This document shows positions 16,891-25,520 of a stretch of DNA of 34,146 nt, piece by piece. Under the pieces are notes generated by a model. The model saw only the letters and a list, made by a program, of their open reading frames with translations. It ran no database searches and was not told the DNA's origin. The stretch's first letter is position 1; every line of letters begins with the position of its first letter. The position numbers and the translations under genes were made by a program. The DNA comes from Prorocentrum cordatum. Lineage: Eukaryota > Sar > Dinophyceae > Prorocentrales > Prorocentraceae. The stretch is taken from positions 434,465-468,610 of the forward strand of contig CAUYUJ010006347.1 in the NCBI GenBank assembly GCA_963575745.1. The letters run 5' to 3'.

Positions 16891-17389
16891 TCGATCAAAG
16901 GAGGGGCCGTAGCAAATTAGGGTCCCCCCCCAGGAGGCCAAACTATGGCCAAAAAAACTGAGTCAAATCAATGATGTGTGCTTCCTCGCCGAGGCCGTCT
17001 TGGACGCTCTAATCCCTCGCCGCCGCCCCGCTCCAGGTCCAGGGGGAGGGCGTATGGGGGAGGGGTCAAGACACCCTCCTCGCCCGCAAGCCGTTTTGCT
17101 CACTCCCACCCGCCGTCCCAACACATCCGGTGGGGTCGTTGGTTAAGGAATGTGCCCAGGAGGCGCCAGACCCTGAAGGATTCATTCTCCAATGAGGGCG
17201 GCGGTGATATCCATGGCCGATCCACGATTGGAGTTTCACTGGCCTGGATTCCTTATCTAAGAATCTAAGGGTTCCTTATCTAATGCCCCCACCGTAAGTA
17301 GCACCCGAGCCGCAGCGTGTTCAGCGGTAGTCTCTGGATGGACAGATGCTGGGAACCAGAACAGATCCCACGTGCGCAACGCTGGGGCG
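16891..17389. other. unique stretch, no gene recognised
   Basis: Mixed-composition DNA with a C8 run near 16925. Around 17250-17285 a short direct duplication reads TCCTTATCTAA twice. No reading frame with motifs was found. Confidence 0.5.
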
Positions 17390-17585
17390 AGGTGCGCCAG
17401 GCGTGCCAGGCGCGCCACGCGCGCCAGGTGCGCCGGGCACCCCTGTGGCCGAAGCGTGCCGGGCACGTCTGGTGCGCCAGATGCGCCACGCGATCTACGT
17501 GCGCCATGTGTGCCGCATGCTCCAGCCGCGCCACGTTCGGGGTACTTGCAGAGTGTGCCAGGTGCGCCTGCGCACGTGGCAGTAC
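17390..17585 (+). repeat. decayed 9-bp minisatellite, unit GCGCCAGGY
   Basis: GCC recurs exactly every 9 bp at 17396, 17405, 17414, 17423 and 17432, and again at 17476, 17485, 17503 and 17512 in the same kind of phase. Both frames give Cys/Ala/Arg-rich tripeptide repeats, which explains the ORFs here. Confidence 0.75.
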
Positions 17586-17597
17586 ACATCGAGGAAC

Positions 17598-17900
17598 GTG
17601 TCGGCCCCCACCACCCTTGTCGAAAACCAGTGCGCAATCGCGGCGGGGTGGCCATCGCGTCTGGTGGGCCTTCACATAGCAGGCAATATGCAAGCACCCC
17701 CCGCCCCAGTCAAAAACCAATGCACAGTAATCGCGGGGTGCCCGCGCATGATCCAGATTTTGTCTCGAATCGTATGTTGTGTTGCTTTTGTAAGGAATGC
17801 CAGCCCTGCGCGCAGCAGGCAATATGCGGGCACCCCGGCCACCCCTGTCAAGAAACAATACAAAGTGCTCGCGCCTCCCCGATCATGACCCAAGATTGCG
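17598..17900 (+). repeat. 136-bp duplicated unit, partly three copies
   Basis: AGCAGGCAATATGC occurs at 17678-17691 and 17814-17827. Each is followed by CAAGCACCCC or GGGCACCCC, a (G)TCAA-A-AC-AAT segment and a GATCATGA or CATGATC motif. A third, more diverged piece (CTTGTCGAAAACCAGTGCGC) lies at about 17616. A segment of this unit, CCCCGATCATGACCCAAGAT, is repeated exactly ~1 kb away at about 18894. Confidence 0.7.
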
Positions 17901-17937
17901 AAGGCCTAAAGGCCGGAGCCGCCGACCCTTGAGGGGG

Positions 17938-17943
17938 GATGTT

Positions 17944-17974
<31 letters not shown>

Positions 17975-18002
17975 GCGGCGGCGGCGGCGGCGACGACGAC
18001 GC
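17938..18002 (+). repeat. GAC/GGC trinucleotide repeat
   Basis: Runs of GAC followed by GGC and again GAC units immediately precede the second phased-repeat block. Confidence 0.9.
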
Positions 18003-18014
18003 TGACGTGGGCCC

Positions 18015-18650
18015 GAGTCCTCAGGGATGCTTCTTGGGGTCGCTTGAGAAAGCTCTCGGGGGCCTCTGGGGAAGAATTGGGGTCTCTTGGGAGCCTCGAA
18101 CCCGCTGGAGGTTTGGGGGAGGAAAAAAAAGGCCTCTTGGGTGCCTTTTCGGGTGTCCTGGGGGCCTCTTGTGGGCTTCTTGGGGCCTCTTGGGAACCTC
18201 TTGGGGCCTCCTGGGAGCTTCTCGGAGCCAAAGGCTCGAAATGTCCATTCGGGTTCCCTGTCAAGGCCATTTGGGGGGCCTCTTGGGCCATCTTGGAGGC
18301 GTGTTGGGCTGTCTTGGGGTTCTCTTGGGATGTTTTGTAGCGCTCTTGGAAACCTTTTGGACCGTTTTGGGGCGATCTTGAGGGCCTCATCGGCCGTCTT
18401 CGAGCGGCGGGAAGCGGAAAAGGCGAGAATGCCCAAATCTGTCAAAACCTTTTGGGAAGATCAATGATTGTTGCTTCTTGTGACACTCTCGGGAGTGCCT
18501 TTGGAGGCTTCTTGGGGCATCTGGGAAGTCTCCTGGGCAGTCTGGGAGCGTGAAGACGTTTTGGATCGATCGCTTGGCGATTGGAGACCCTCCAGGATCG
18601 TCTCGGGAGCCTCTTGGGGAACTCTTGGCTAGTTTTGGTATTTGTTGTAG
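18015..18650 (+). repeat. phased CTTGGGG repeat, block 2
   Basis: Same family as at 16640. Near 18180 the CTTGGG starts are spaced 10, 11, 10 and 11 bp. All frames translate to Leu-Gly-Trp-Ser motifs (SWGLLG) or, on the other strand, PQEAPRG motifs, and are not counted as genes. Confidence 0.75.
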
Positions 18651-18682
18651 CCCCAGGACCCCCAGGGTGGGATGCTTATCTG

Positions 18683-18697
18683 ACACACACACACACA
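18683..18697 (+). repeat. (AC)n microsatellite
   Basis: A short uninterrupted AC run. Confidence 0.9.
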
Positions 18698-19395
18698 GGG
18701 ACACCCCCACCCCCGAAGTGGGAGGGATCAAATGGAAGGGGCTTCCCTTCGACTCGATTACGACAGTGCCAGTTTCTTCTTTCGCTAACAGGCTTGACGA
18801 GGGTGCAGGGAAAGGGGACGACGCAGACGACGACTGACGGAGACGACGACTCGAACAGACAAACCCATCGCACACGCTGACAGGGTCGCGCCCCCCGATC
18901 ATGACCCAAGATTTTGCCCCAAAGTGGACTACACAATGTTTTATTGACAGGGACTGTGGGGGGCGGGACCCTCATTGGTCTTGGTTGGCTGCAGGTAACA
19001 TGGCGGAGGGATGTTTACTATTTGGGAACAGTAAGAAAACCCTGCCCCGAAGTGCAAAAAAGGGAAGATGGAAGAGGAAATTCTTGACGCTTCGCGTATC
19101 CCCACCAGCTCCTTACGCCCTCTGGATTTGTCCTTGCGGGCCGCTAAAAAAAGCGTATCCCCACCATCATCGCTTAGTAGCCAATTAGGCTGGCCCGTGC
19201 CCCGGACCCCCTTTCGCCGCCTGCCCTCTGCTGCGCGGTCGCAACCAAAAAGAAGTATTCCGACCAGCTCATCCAGAAACGATGCCCATGGGAGCTGACG
19301 GGGGGAGAGAGGAAGAGACACGCATAGTCAACATAGCGAGGGAGGCCGGCCTGGACGGCGTGCTGGGGCCGTCTCCGGGCCCGCGTGGGCGGGGA
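18698..19395. other. unique stretch with minor duplications, no gene recognised
   Basis: GCGTATCCCCACCA occurs twice about 55 bp apart (near 19095 and 19150), and the GATCATGACCCAAGAT motif shared with 17880 occurs near 18898. No frame shows a recognisable domain. Confidence 0.5.
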
Positions 19396-19965
19396 CGAGG
19401 AGGAGGAGAAGGAGGAGGAGGAGGAGGAGGAGGCGGAGCAGGAGGAGGGAGGAGGCAAGAGGACCAAGACGAGGAGAAGGAGGACGAGGATGAGGAGGAC
19501 GAGGACCAAGAGAGTGAGGAGGAGGACGAGGAGGAGGAGGAGGACGAGGAGGAGGAGGAGGAGAAGGGGAAGGAGGAGGAGGAGGAGGACGAGGAGGACG
19601 CGGGGGAGGATGAGAGAAGGAGGAGGAGGAGGAGGAGGAGGAGAGGAGGGGGAGGAGGAGGAAGAGGAGGAGGAGGAGGAGGGAGGATAATGAAAATGAC
19701 GTGGACGAGGACTTAGGATATGGACGAGAACGAGCGGACGAGGAGGAGGCGGATGAGGAGGAGGAGGAGGAGGAGGAGAAAGAGAAACAGGAGGAACAGG
19801 AGGACGAGGAGGAGGAGGATAAGGACGATGAGATCGACGAGGAGGAGGAGGAGGAGGAGAAGGAGGAGGAGGAGGAGGAGGAGGAGGAGGAGGAGGAGGA
19901 GGGGGACGTGGACGAGGACGAGGACGAGGAGGACGAGGAGGAGGACGAGGACGAGACGGAGTCAT
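19396..19965 (+). repeat. GAG/GAC purine-rich tract
   Basis: About 570 bp of GAG, GAC and GGA units with a short non-repetitive break near 19690-19730. The poly-acidic and poly-Ser frames on both strands are by-products. Confidence 0.92.
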
Positions 19966-19974
19966 GCGTGCCTC

Positions 19975-20130
19975 GGGTGAGCTTCTTAGGCCTCTTGGGG
20001 GGCCGCTCAGGGGGCCTCTTGGGTGCCTCTCGGGTGCCTCTTGGAGGCCTCTTGGGGCCTCTTGGGGCGCTCTTGGGGCTCTCTTGGGGGCCTCTTGGGA
20101 GCCCTGGAGGGCCTTCTGGGGCCATCCTCG
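19975..20130 (+). repeat. phased CTTGGGG repeat, block 3
   Basis: Very regular block. From 20041 the TT of successive CTTGG units falls at offsets 0, 11, 21, 32, 43 and 53. Confidence 0.8.
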
Positions 20131-21059
20131 AGGCGGTCGATCAAAAGAGAAGGGGTCCTCAATTTCTGCCTCCCCTCGGGGGCCACGATCCTCGTGAGGG
20201 ATGTCAAAAATTGGGCCTCCCACTGGCCGAAAAAGGACCCTCTGGCACATCGGTGCCCCTCACAAACAAAAACTCAAAACTCCAGGGAGAGGAGGGGGAG
20301 GGCTCCCTTCCCCGAAGGGGAGAGGGGTTGTGGAAGAAAACAGAGCACCCTTAGAACACCTGTCGTCCAAAAGGCTGGTGGGATCCCCTACAGCACTCAC
20401 GCCCAGAGGGCTGGTGGGATTCCACTTGGGTCAATGTTTCTAAGTCAGCGAGTGCTCTTCCCGTCGGAGCTTCTGCTCGGAAGCAGAGGTGTGGGCTTAA
20501 CAACCGGAGTTGCATGTCCACTGCCATGTGGTCGATTCGCGCTTGGACCTACAAGCAGGAGGCTGCCAAAAGGCTGCGAGCATTACAGGCTGGAGCTATG
20601 TTAAGGTACCTCCTTCGCCCTCGGTCTCCCGGTGAAGGACAGAGAAGCGTTGTGAGGGACATAAAGATCGGGCCTAGGCTATTAATTCTGACGGAGTCGC
20701 TGCTCGGCGTACTGACAGGTGGTTCGGGTTCGGTGGCCAGCTCCAGGGCAGTTGTCTTGAGTTGTTTTGATTTCAGGTCTTCGAGTGCATGTGTCAGTCA
20801 TATGGCCGTCTGGGTTTGCACAGGGTCTCGGATAGGCAGGGTCATGACCGCTTTCCGCAAAGATGAGCTCGGCCGTTGCCTTGGATCGAACTGCATGAAC
20901 AGTTCTGAGCTTGAGCGGCTGCACTACAAATTAGGCGTTCGTTTCTTGATTGTTGGGGCCGGCGGAGCATCTGCTTTGCAGATCGGTAAACGAACAAATA
21001 TCTGAGTCGTTTTCACAGTTTCCTCCGAATGGTTAGTCTTATCTTACTCCTACTAATAA
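20131..21059. other. unique stretch, no gene supported
   Basis: The composition is ordinary for the window. GGCTGGTGGGAT is duplicated 36 bp apart (20373 and 20409). An ATG-initiated frame of 163 codons runs 20514-21005, but without motif, codon signal or neighbours to support it I leave it unannotated. Confidence 0.45.
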
Positions 21060-21205
21060 TCTGCCGTCCTCCCGCCTGCTGCTGCTCCTGCTCCTCTTCC
21101 TCCCCTTCCTCCTCCTCCTGCCTCCTCTGCGGTTCTCCCTGATCCCTCTTCCTTCTCCTCTTCCCTCCACTCTGCTCCTTCCTCTCTTCTTCCTCGTTCT
21201 CCTCA
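21060..21205 (+). repeat. CTC/TCCT pyrimidine tract
   Basis: Imperfect CCTCCTG, CTTCCT and TCTTCC units of low complexity. Confidence 0.75.
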
Positions 21206-21656
21206 CATGGCTCCGGCACGTGCTATGGTTTGTTTTGCATTGCCGTGGAGCCTTGAGGATTCGTTGCGATGAGCAGCGCTCTGAAAGCCGAGCCCTGTAC
21301 AGATGGCTCATCGACTTTCTGGTTTCCATTGGTAAGGCATGCGTTCTGGCAGCGTCGACAACGACCAGCGGTGGTCCTAGAAATGTGTGGAATTGGTCCA
21401 AGACGAGGTTTCATACGAGTGCTGGGCCACTCTGGACCAGTTCTGGAACACCTCTGGCGAGTTCGGGGCAACGTTGCTTGAGAATTCCCGCACGTGCGGA
21501 TCGACCTTGCCCAGACGCATGCCTTGTCCCTCTTTCCCCATCGCAACATATCGCGCGGTGACTGTTTCTCGCTGGCCTCACGTGTGTGTTGCCCCACTTC
21601 CCCACACGGGGTGAATTGATTTGCATGATGTCTCTCCGTCCTTTGTTTGTGTGTTT
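21206..21656. other. unique stretch, no gene recognised
   Basis: I see no motif, domain or repeat that stands out. Confidence 0.5.
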
Positions 21657-21960
21657 CCCTCTCTCTCTCTCATTCTTGCCATGTAGTAATAATACAAACA
21701 CGTGTAGAGAGTTGTGCCTCTAGATTGGGCATGTGTATTGGTGTGTGCGTGTGTGCATGCCTATATAAATATATACACACATGGACTTTGCGCGTGCCTG
21801 TTATCTCTCGCTCTCTCTCTCTCTCTATTCCTCTGTCCTTCTGTCGCGAGCTCAATAGTTACTTGCCAGAGCCTCACCGAACGAGCGAGCGAGCGAGCGA
21901 GGAGGAGGAGGAGGAAGAGTAGGGAGGAGGAGGAGGAGGAGGAGGAGGAGGAGGAGAAGG
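21657..21960 (+). repeat. cluster of short microsatellites (CT, GT, GAGC, GGA)
   Basis: CTCTCT near 21660 and 21810-21825, GTGTGT near 21740-21755, GAGC x5 at 21885-21900, then GGA to 21958. Confidence 0.85.
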
Positions 21961-22475
21961 CTGGCCAGCAGTGATAGACAGGAGGCAGCGCGCAGGAGGG
22001 AGACCAGCAGGGGGCGAGGGCGAGCGGCGGCGGGCGGGAGTTTCCAGAAGCATCGGCCGCTCCACGATTGCCCCTCTTGGATCCTCGGAGAAGGCCGCGG
22101 CGCCCGAGACATCCTCCAGATCCGTGGGATCTCAGAGATGCTCGATTTATCCGTACCCGCATTTATGCTCATCTTGTCTCCGTCTTACCCCCCCCCCCCA
22201 CTGGCCCTGGTTGGCAAGAGAGTGGCGGGGCCGCGGACAGGCCGCGCCCTCGCAGGGCGCCCAGAGATCCGGGCAGTGCCAAAGGATGTCACCACTGGGA
22301 TGGGCGGGGGGGGGGGGGGGGTCGCTGGCTCCTGCCAGAAATCGAGGCTCCAGGAGGGGGTCCCAGAACCAAGGGGGCTGGGGCCAGGGCTAGAGGAGAG
22401 GCTGGGTCTGGAGCCAAGGCCTGGGGGGAAGCTGGGTCCAGGGTCAGAGCCAGGGGGCTAGGACTGGGAGCTCGA
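21961..22475. other. G+C-rich stretch with C12 and G16 homopolymers
   Basis: C12 lies at 22188-22199 and G16 at 22306-22321. The homopolymers make every ORF across them unreliable. No gene is recognised. Confidence 0.6.
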
Positions 22476-22640
22476 GGAGGGGAGGAGGAGGAGGAGGAGG
22501 AGGAGGAGGAGGAGGAGGGAGGAGGAGGAGCAAAAGGAGGAGGAGCTCGAGGAGGCTTTTGGACGTCTGGGGTCGTTCTGGGAGGCTCTGGGGTGCTCTT
22601 CTGGGGTGCTCTGGGGGGCCACCTCCTCGGCGCCAGCCTC
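22476..22640 (+). repeat. GGA microsatellite followed by phased CTTGGGG-like repeat, block 4
   Basis: GGA units to about 22550, then CTGGGG/TTCTGGG units related to the phased family, ending near 22640. Confidence 0.65.
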
Positions 22641-22696
22641 GAGGAGGTGCCGACCCCTCTGGTGGTGGTCACCACCAGGGCTCGACCTAAGCTTAA

Positions 22697-22851
22697 GTCG
22701 GGCGTGTCCCTATACAGGCGGAATGTTCAAAAATAGTTTAAAGAAATACTGTGTGGACCATTTTTCGACATGCTTTTTTGTGTGTTTGTGTATGTTTCGG
22801 AGTTTTTAAAATTGTTCGTCCAATATCCGCCTGTAGGGGGACATGCCCGAC
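22697..22851. mobile_element. MITE-like element, family 1, copy a (155 bp)
   Basis: The ends are inverted repeats of 26 bp starting GTCGGGCGTGTCCC at the left and, read inward on the other strand, GTCGGGCATGTCCC at the right; 23 of 26 positions agree. The ~100-bp interior is A+T-rich and non-coding, unlike the flanks. It has the same ends, size and composition as the copy at 23305. No clear target duplication (TAA left, CCA right). Confidence 0.8.
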
Positions 22852-23026
22852 CCAAACCTACACGGTGTTTTAGCGACATCTTGGACAGTTTCGTGGTGCT
22901 TTCGTTTTGCAAGAAAGCGAAAACAGAAAGCAACGTTTAGGTCGAACCCTGGTCACTACCGTGTGCGTTGCCCAGAGATGCCGGAGCTCATGCCTTCCGA
23001 TTCCCTCCCCACTCTGGAGCGGGTTG

Positions 23027-23178
23027 CAACGGGGGGTGACCCAAATGGGGGGTGAAGAAAAGTACCCAGAAGGGGCCCTTTAGGGCCCCTTTTGGAGCCA
23101 GAAGGTGTCAAAGTAAAGGGCTCCCTTATGGCTCTTTGTGCCCTTTTCTTCAACCCCCTTTTGGGTAACCCTCCATTA
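23027..23178. mobile_element. MITE/foldback-like element, family 2 (152 bp)
   Basis: Left arm 23027-23062 and right arm 23143-23178 are complementary at about 30 of 36 positions; the inner part (ending GGTGAAGAAAAG) is best conserved. Inside, GGGGCCC-TTTA-GGGCCCC forms another perfect hairpin at about 23077-23094. It is non-coding and lies between the two family 1 copies. Confidence 0.7.
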
Positions 23179-23304
23179 CCACCCGCCCGACACTCGTACA
23201 GCCCGCACTTCTGGTTCCATGTTTACGCCCGCTTCCATTGCTCTCGGGCGCAGAAGTTGCCCCAGGCAGGAACTTCTGTCTCCGCCTCGTCGTGTTTTTC
23301 CTAA

Positions 23305-23455
23305 GTCGGGCATGTCCCTCTACAAGAGGAGTGCTGAATAATGGTGAAGAAAACTATGGCTACGATTGTTCGTGTTTGTTTCTACTATGCTTGATCATTG
23401 TTTGGCTAGTTGTCATGTTTCTTCCAAAATCCTCCTGTAGGAGGACATCCCCGAC
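23305..23455. mobile_element. MITE-like element, family 1, copy b (151 bp)
   Basis: Inverted ends begin GTCGGGCATGTCCC (left) and GTCGGGGATGTCCT (right, read inward), agreeing at 22 of 26 positions. Both sides are flanked by CTAA, a likely target duplication. The A+T-rich interior differs in sequence from copy a but keeps its length. Confidence 0.82.
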
Positions 23456-23609
23456 CTAATGTTATTGCTTTCCGCTGGGCCAGTTCCAGCACCGTGAAGT
23501 CCCCTTCCCATCAGTTGGGGAGCGGGGGAGCGTGCAATTTCTTTCTCTTCATCATCCCCAGACCTCCTCTGAGTGTGGGGAGCCCCTGGCGGTTACCTTC
23601 TTCCTCAGC

Positions 23610-23815
23610 CTCCTGCCCTCCTCCACTCTCCCGCTTCCCCGTGCCAGCCCCCCTCTCCTCCCCATCCCTCCTCCCCGCCCTTCCCCCTCCCTCCCGCCCC
23701 TCCCCGCTCCTCCCCTCCATTTTTGTTCCCTTATCCATCCTCCTACTCCCTCCCCCCTCCCTCCTTCATCTGCCTCCTCCTCCTCCTCCTCCTCCTCCTC
23801 CTCCTCCTCCCCCTC
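23610..23815 (+). repeat. CCCTCC/CCT pyrimidine tract
   Basis: Irregular CCCCTCC units grade into a clean CCT run at about 23770-23812. Confidence 0.85.
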
Positions 23816-23937
23816 CTCATCTATCCATCTTCTTGTCTTTATGGACAACTTCGCCCTGCCGCACCTGTCCGTAGGTTTGGCCAGGCGTTTCGCCTGAGAT
23901 TTCCTTAGTTACGATGTACGGTCTTGAAGCTTAGACC

Positions 23938-24500
23938 GTCCAACAGCTACACGTCTGGAGGGCGTGTAGTTTTCAACGTGGAGTCCTCGCCCTAACGCTG
24001 AGCACACTCGCCATAAAATCGTCCAACGGCGTCGCGTATGGAGGGCAGGTGGTTTTCAAGATGTGGCTTGTCTTGGCGCTGCCCACATTCGTTTGAGATC
24101 TTCCAACAGCTCACGGATGGAGGGCGGGTCGTTATCATCAGTTTGATATTGCTTCAGCGCCGCACGTAATTTTGCAAGTTCCCAAAAGTCGCACGGAAGG
24201 CCAGCTCGTTGACCACATTGCATCTTGCCAGGAACATCTTTTTAACAGTTGGCAACAGTTGCACGAATGGATGGCGATTGTGGGTGTTTCGTTTTCAATA
24301 TGTGGTTATCGCTTCAGGCTTCCTCAAAGCATGTTGCCCCAAGTGCAAGCTTGTGCAACTGTGGTAAGGATGCAGGGCGGTTCTTGTTCAAGACGGAGCT
24401 CTCGATGGGAATGTATGACCACAAGTTAAGCAGTGTGCACCTGCTACAGTACATGAATGGAGGGCGGTGTCTTTGCAAAGTTGCGTTGTTGTTGGACGCT
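23938..24500 (+). repeat. degenerate ~84-bp tandem repeat, seven copies
   Basis: A core resembling CCAACAGCTNCACG followed by ATGGAGGGCGG and GTTTTCAA recurs with anchors near 23941, 24024, 24104, 24183, 24253, 24355 and 24444, a mean spacing of ~84 bp. The spacing varies from 70 to 102 bp and copies are strongly diverged, so this is an old array. It has lower G+C than the rest of the window. Confidence 0.75.
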
Positions 24501-24800
24501 TCCTTGAATTTTAAGAATATACCGGTGTCGCATTCTTGACAGGCCTAGGATAGGGGGTGGTTTCTCTGAAAACAGTGTTCCCGCGTGAATTGCTGGCCCA
24601 TGAGGCTTCCAAAAGGCGCTTCGAGCAGTGAAAAGATCGCTTGCAGGGACTAATGTGGAGGGGACCTCGGGGAGAGCGTATAGCAGAGCACAGATATACA
24701 CATATGCGTACACATCTTTGTGGGGGTTACTCTTGCACGCTCCTGCATCCTCCCTCCTTCTGTTCCCTGCCTCGCTCTCCCCGCCTGGCGCCACTCAGGG

Positions 24801-25382
24801 ATGTCCGGGTGGACGGACAACGCTCCTTGGGAAACTGTTTCTCGCAGCTACTTGCGCCATAAGCAGTCCAAGCACGCAAGCAAGTCCGCCATGTACCCTC
24901 GCAAGTCTTTCAAGTACACTTGCATGTATTGTTATCTGAAGGCCTTCGGCCACTATCGCCAGCACACCTGCCGCAGGCACCGACCGACTCCATCCGAAGC
25001 GATCGGGGATCATGGCAGAGCTTGGCGCAATGCGCGCGCTGTAAGGAGGGCTGTGGCTGTGGACATTGAAAGCCGTCCTTCTGGGGCTCTTGGGGGCTTC
25101 TTGGGGCTATGTCTGGGCCGTCCAGGGGCCTCCCCCCCTTCTAGATTGTCCTCTTGGGCGTGTTGGCATGCTTGCTGCTATTTGGAGCCCACTGGGGCTT
25201 CCTGGGCCCTCTCGGTGCGCTCTCGGAGCAAGGTGCGGCTCCCTTGCGCGCTCTTAGGTCGCTCAAATGCCACTGGGGGCTCCTCCTCCTCCTCCTCCTC
25301 CTCCTCCTCCTCCTCCTCCTCCTCCGTAGCCATTTTGGCTCAAGGTTTTGGTTTCCCCTGGGAACAAAGTGGATACCGCTAG
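24801..25382 (+). CDS. small zinc-finger-like ORF, doubtful gene or gene fragment
   Basis: Not recognised as a known gene. From the ATG at 24801 the first ~90 residues look protein-like: a Trp/Lys-rich start, then FKYTCMYCYLKAFGHYRQH with further Cys and His, giving Cys41, Cys44, His51, His55, Cys57 and His60, a plausible zinc site. A basic segment follows (RAWRNARAVRRA). After about position 25075 the frame runs into the phased CTTGGGG repeat, then poly-Ser from the CTC tract and finally the spliced leader of element B, so the annotated end is almost certainly not biological. It may be a decayed exon or a fragment of another retroelement. Confidence 0.3.
   Translation: MSGWTDNAPWETVSRSYLRHKQSKHASKSAMYPRKSFKYTCMYCYLKAFGHYRQHTCRRHRPTPSEAIGDHGRAWRNARAVRRAVAVDIESRPSGALGGFLGLCLGRPGASPPSRLSSWACWHACCYLEPTGASWALSVRSRSKVRLPCALLGRSNATGGSSSSSSSSSSSSSSSVAILAQGFGFPWEQSGYR
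25075..25262 (+). repeat. phased CTTGGGG repeat, block 5
   Basis: CTTGGGGGCTTCTTGGGG and diverged units, same family as 16640, ending just before the CTC tract at the start of element B. Confidence 0.65.
25280..25322 (+). repeat. (CTC)n microsatellite, left flank of element B
   Basis: About 14 perfect CTC units, joined without spacer to the spliced-leader sequence. Confidence 0.95.
25323..25344 (+). other. dinoflagellate spliced-leader (SL) sequence at the 5' end of element B
   Basis: All 22 bases fit the published dinoflagellate SL consensus (D then CCGTAGCCATTTTGGCTC then AAG; here D is T). The SL is added to nuclear mRNAs by trans-splicing, and genomic copies are known to arise when processed mRNA is reverse-transcribed back into the genome. 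Here it sits exactly between the (CTC)n tract and the 5' UTR of the LINE, so it probably marks the 5' end of a trans-spliced, full-length retroelement transcript. An SL RNA gene is less likely, as I see no continuing SL RNA intron with an Sm-like site. Confidence 0.9.
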
Positions 25383-25520
25383 TCCGCGGCCAGCTTTCAA
25401 CTGTCGCCTGGTCCGCCCCAGGCAGAGCGGTGCGTGGTCCGCCCCACGCATCGCGGTGTTCACCACGACTAGGCTGTGCGCTGGTCGGTGGTTAGTCGCT
25501 CTCCTGTGTGGCTGTGCGCA
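25345..25520 (+). other. 5' UTR of element B
   Basis: This 176-nt stretch lies between the SL and the ORF1 ATG. It has two similar segments, CTGGTCCGCCCCAGGC and GTGGTCCGCCCCACGC, each able to fold back on itself (near 25408 and 25435). Confidence 0.6.

Noticed and set aside
15648-16920. Long ORFs encoding Arg-Ser, Gly-Ala or poly-Leu repeats
   Set aside because: Shadows of the AGGAGC/GGA tract; every frame is open, so openness carries no information.
19174-20354. ORFs of 217-358 codons (poly-acidic on plus, Ser/Pro-rich on minus)
   Set aside because: By-products of the GAG/GAC tract and the phased CTTGGGG repeat.
20514-21005. ATG-initiated ORF of 163 codons in unique sequence
   Set aside because: No motif, no neighbours and no context support; a chance ORF of this length is expected in G+C-rich DNA.
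25323-25400. SL RNA gene rather than a retroposed SL
   Set aside because: The 22-nt leader is followed by the LINE 5' UTR, and I see no short intron with an Sm-like site or a terminator before ORF1.
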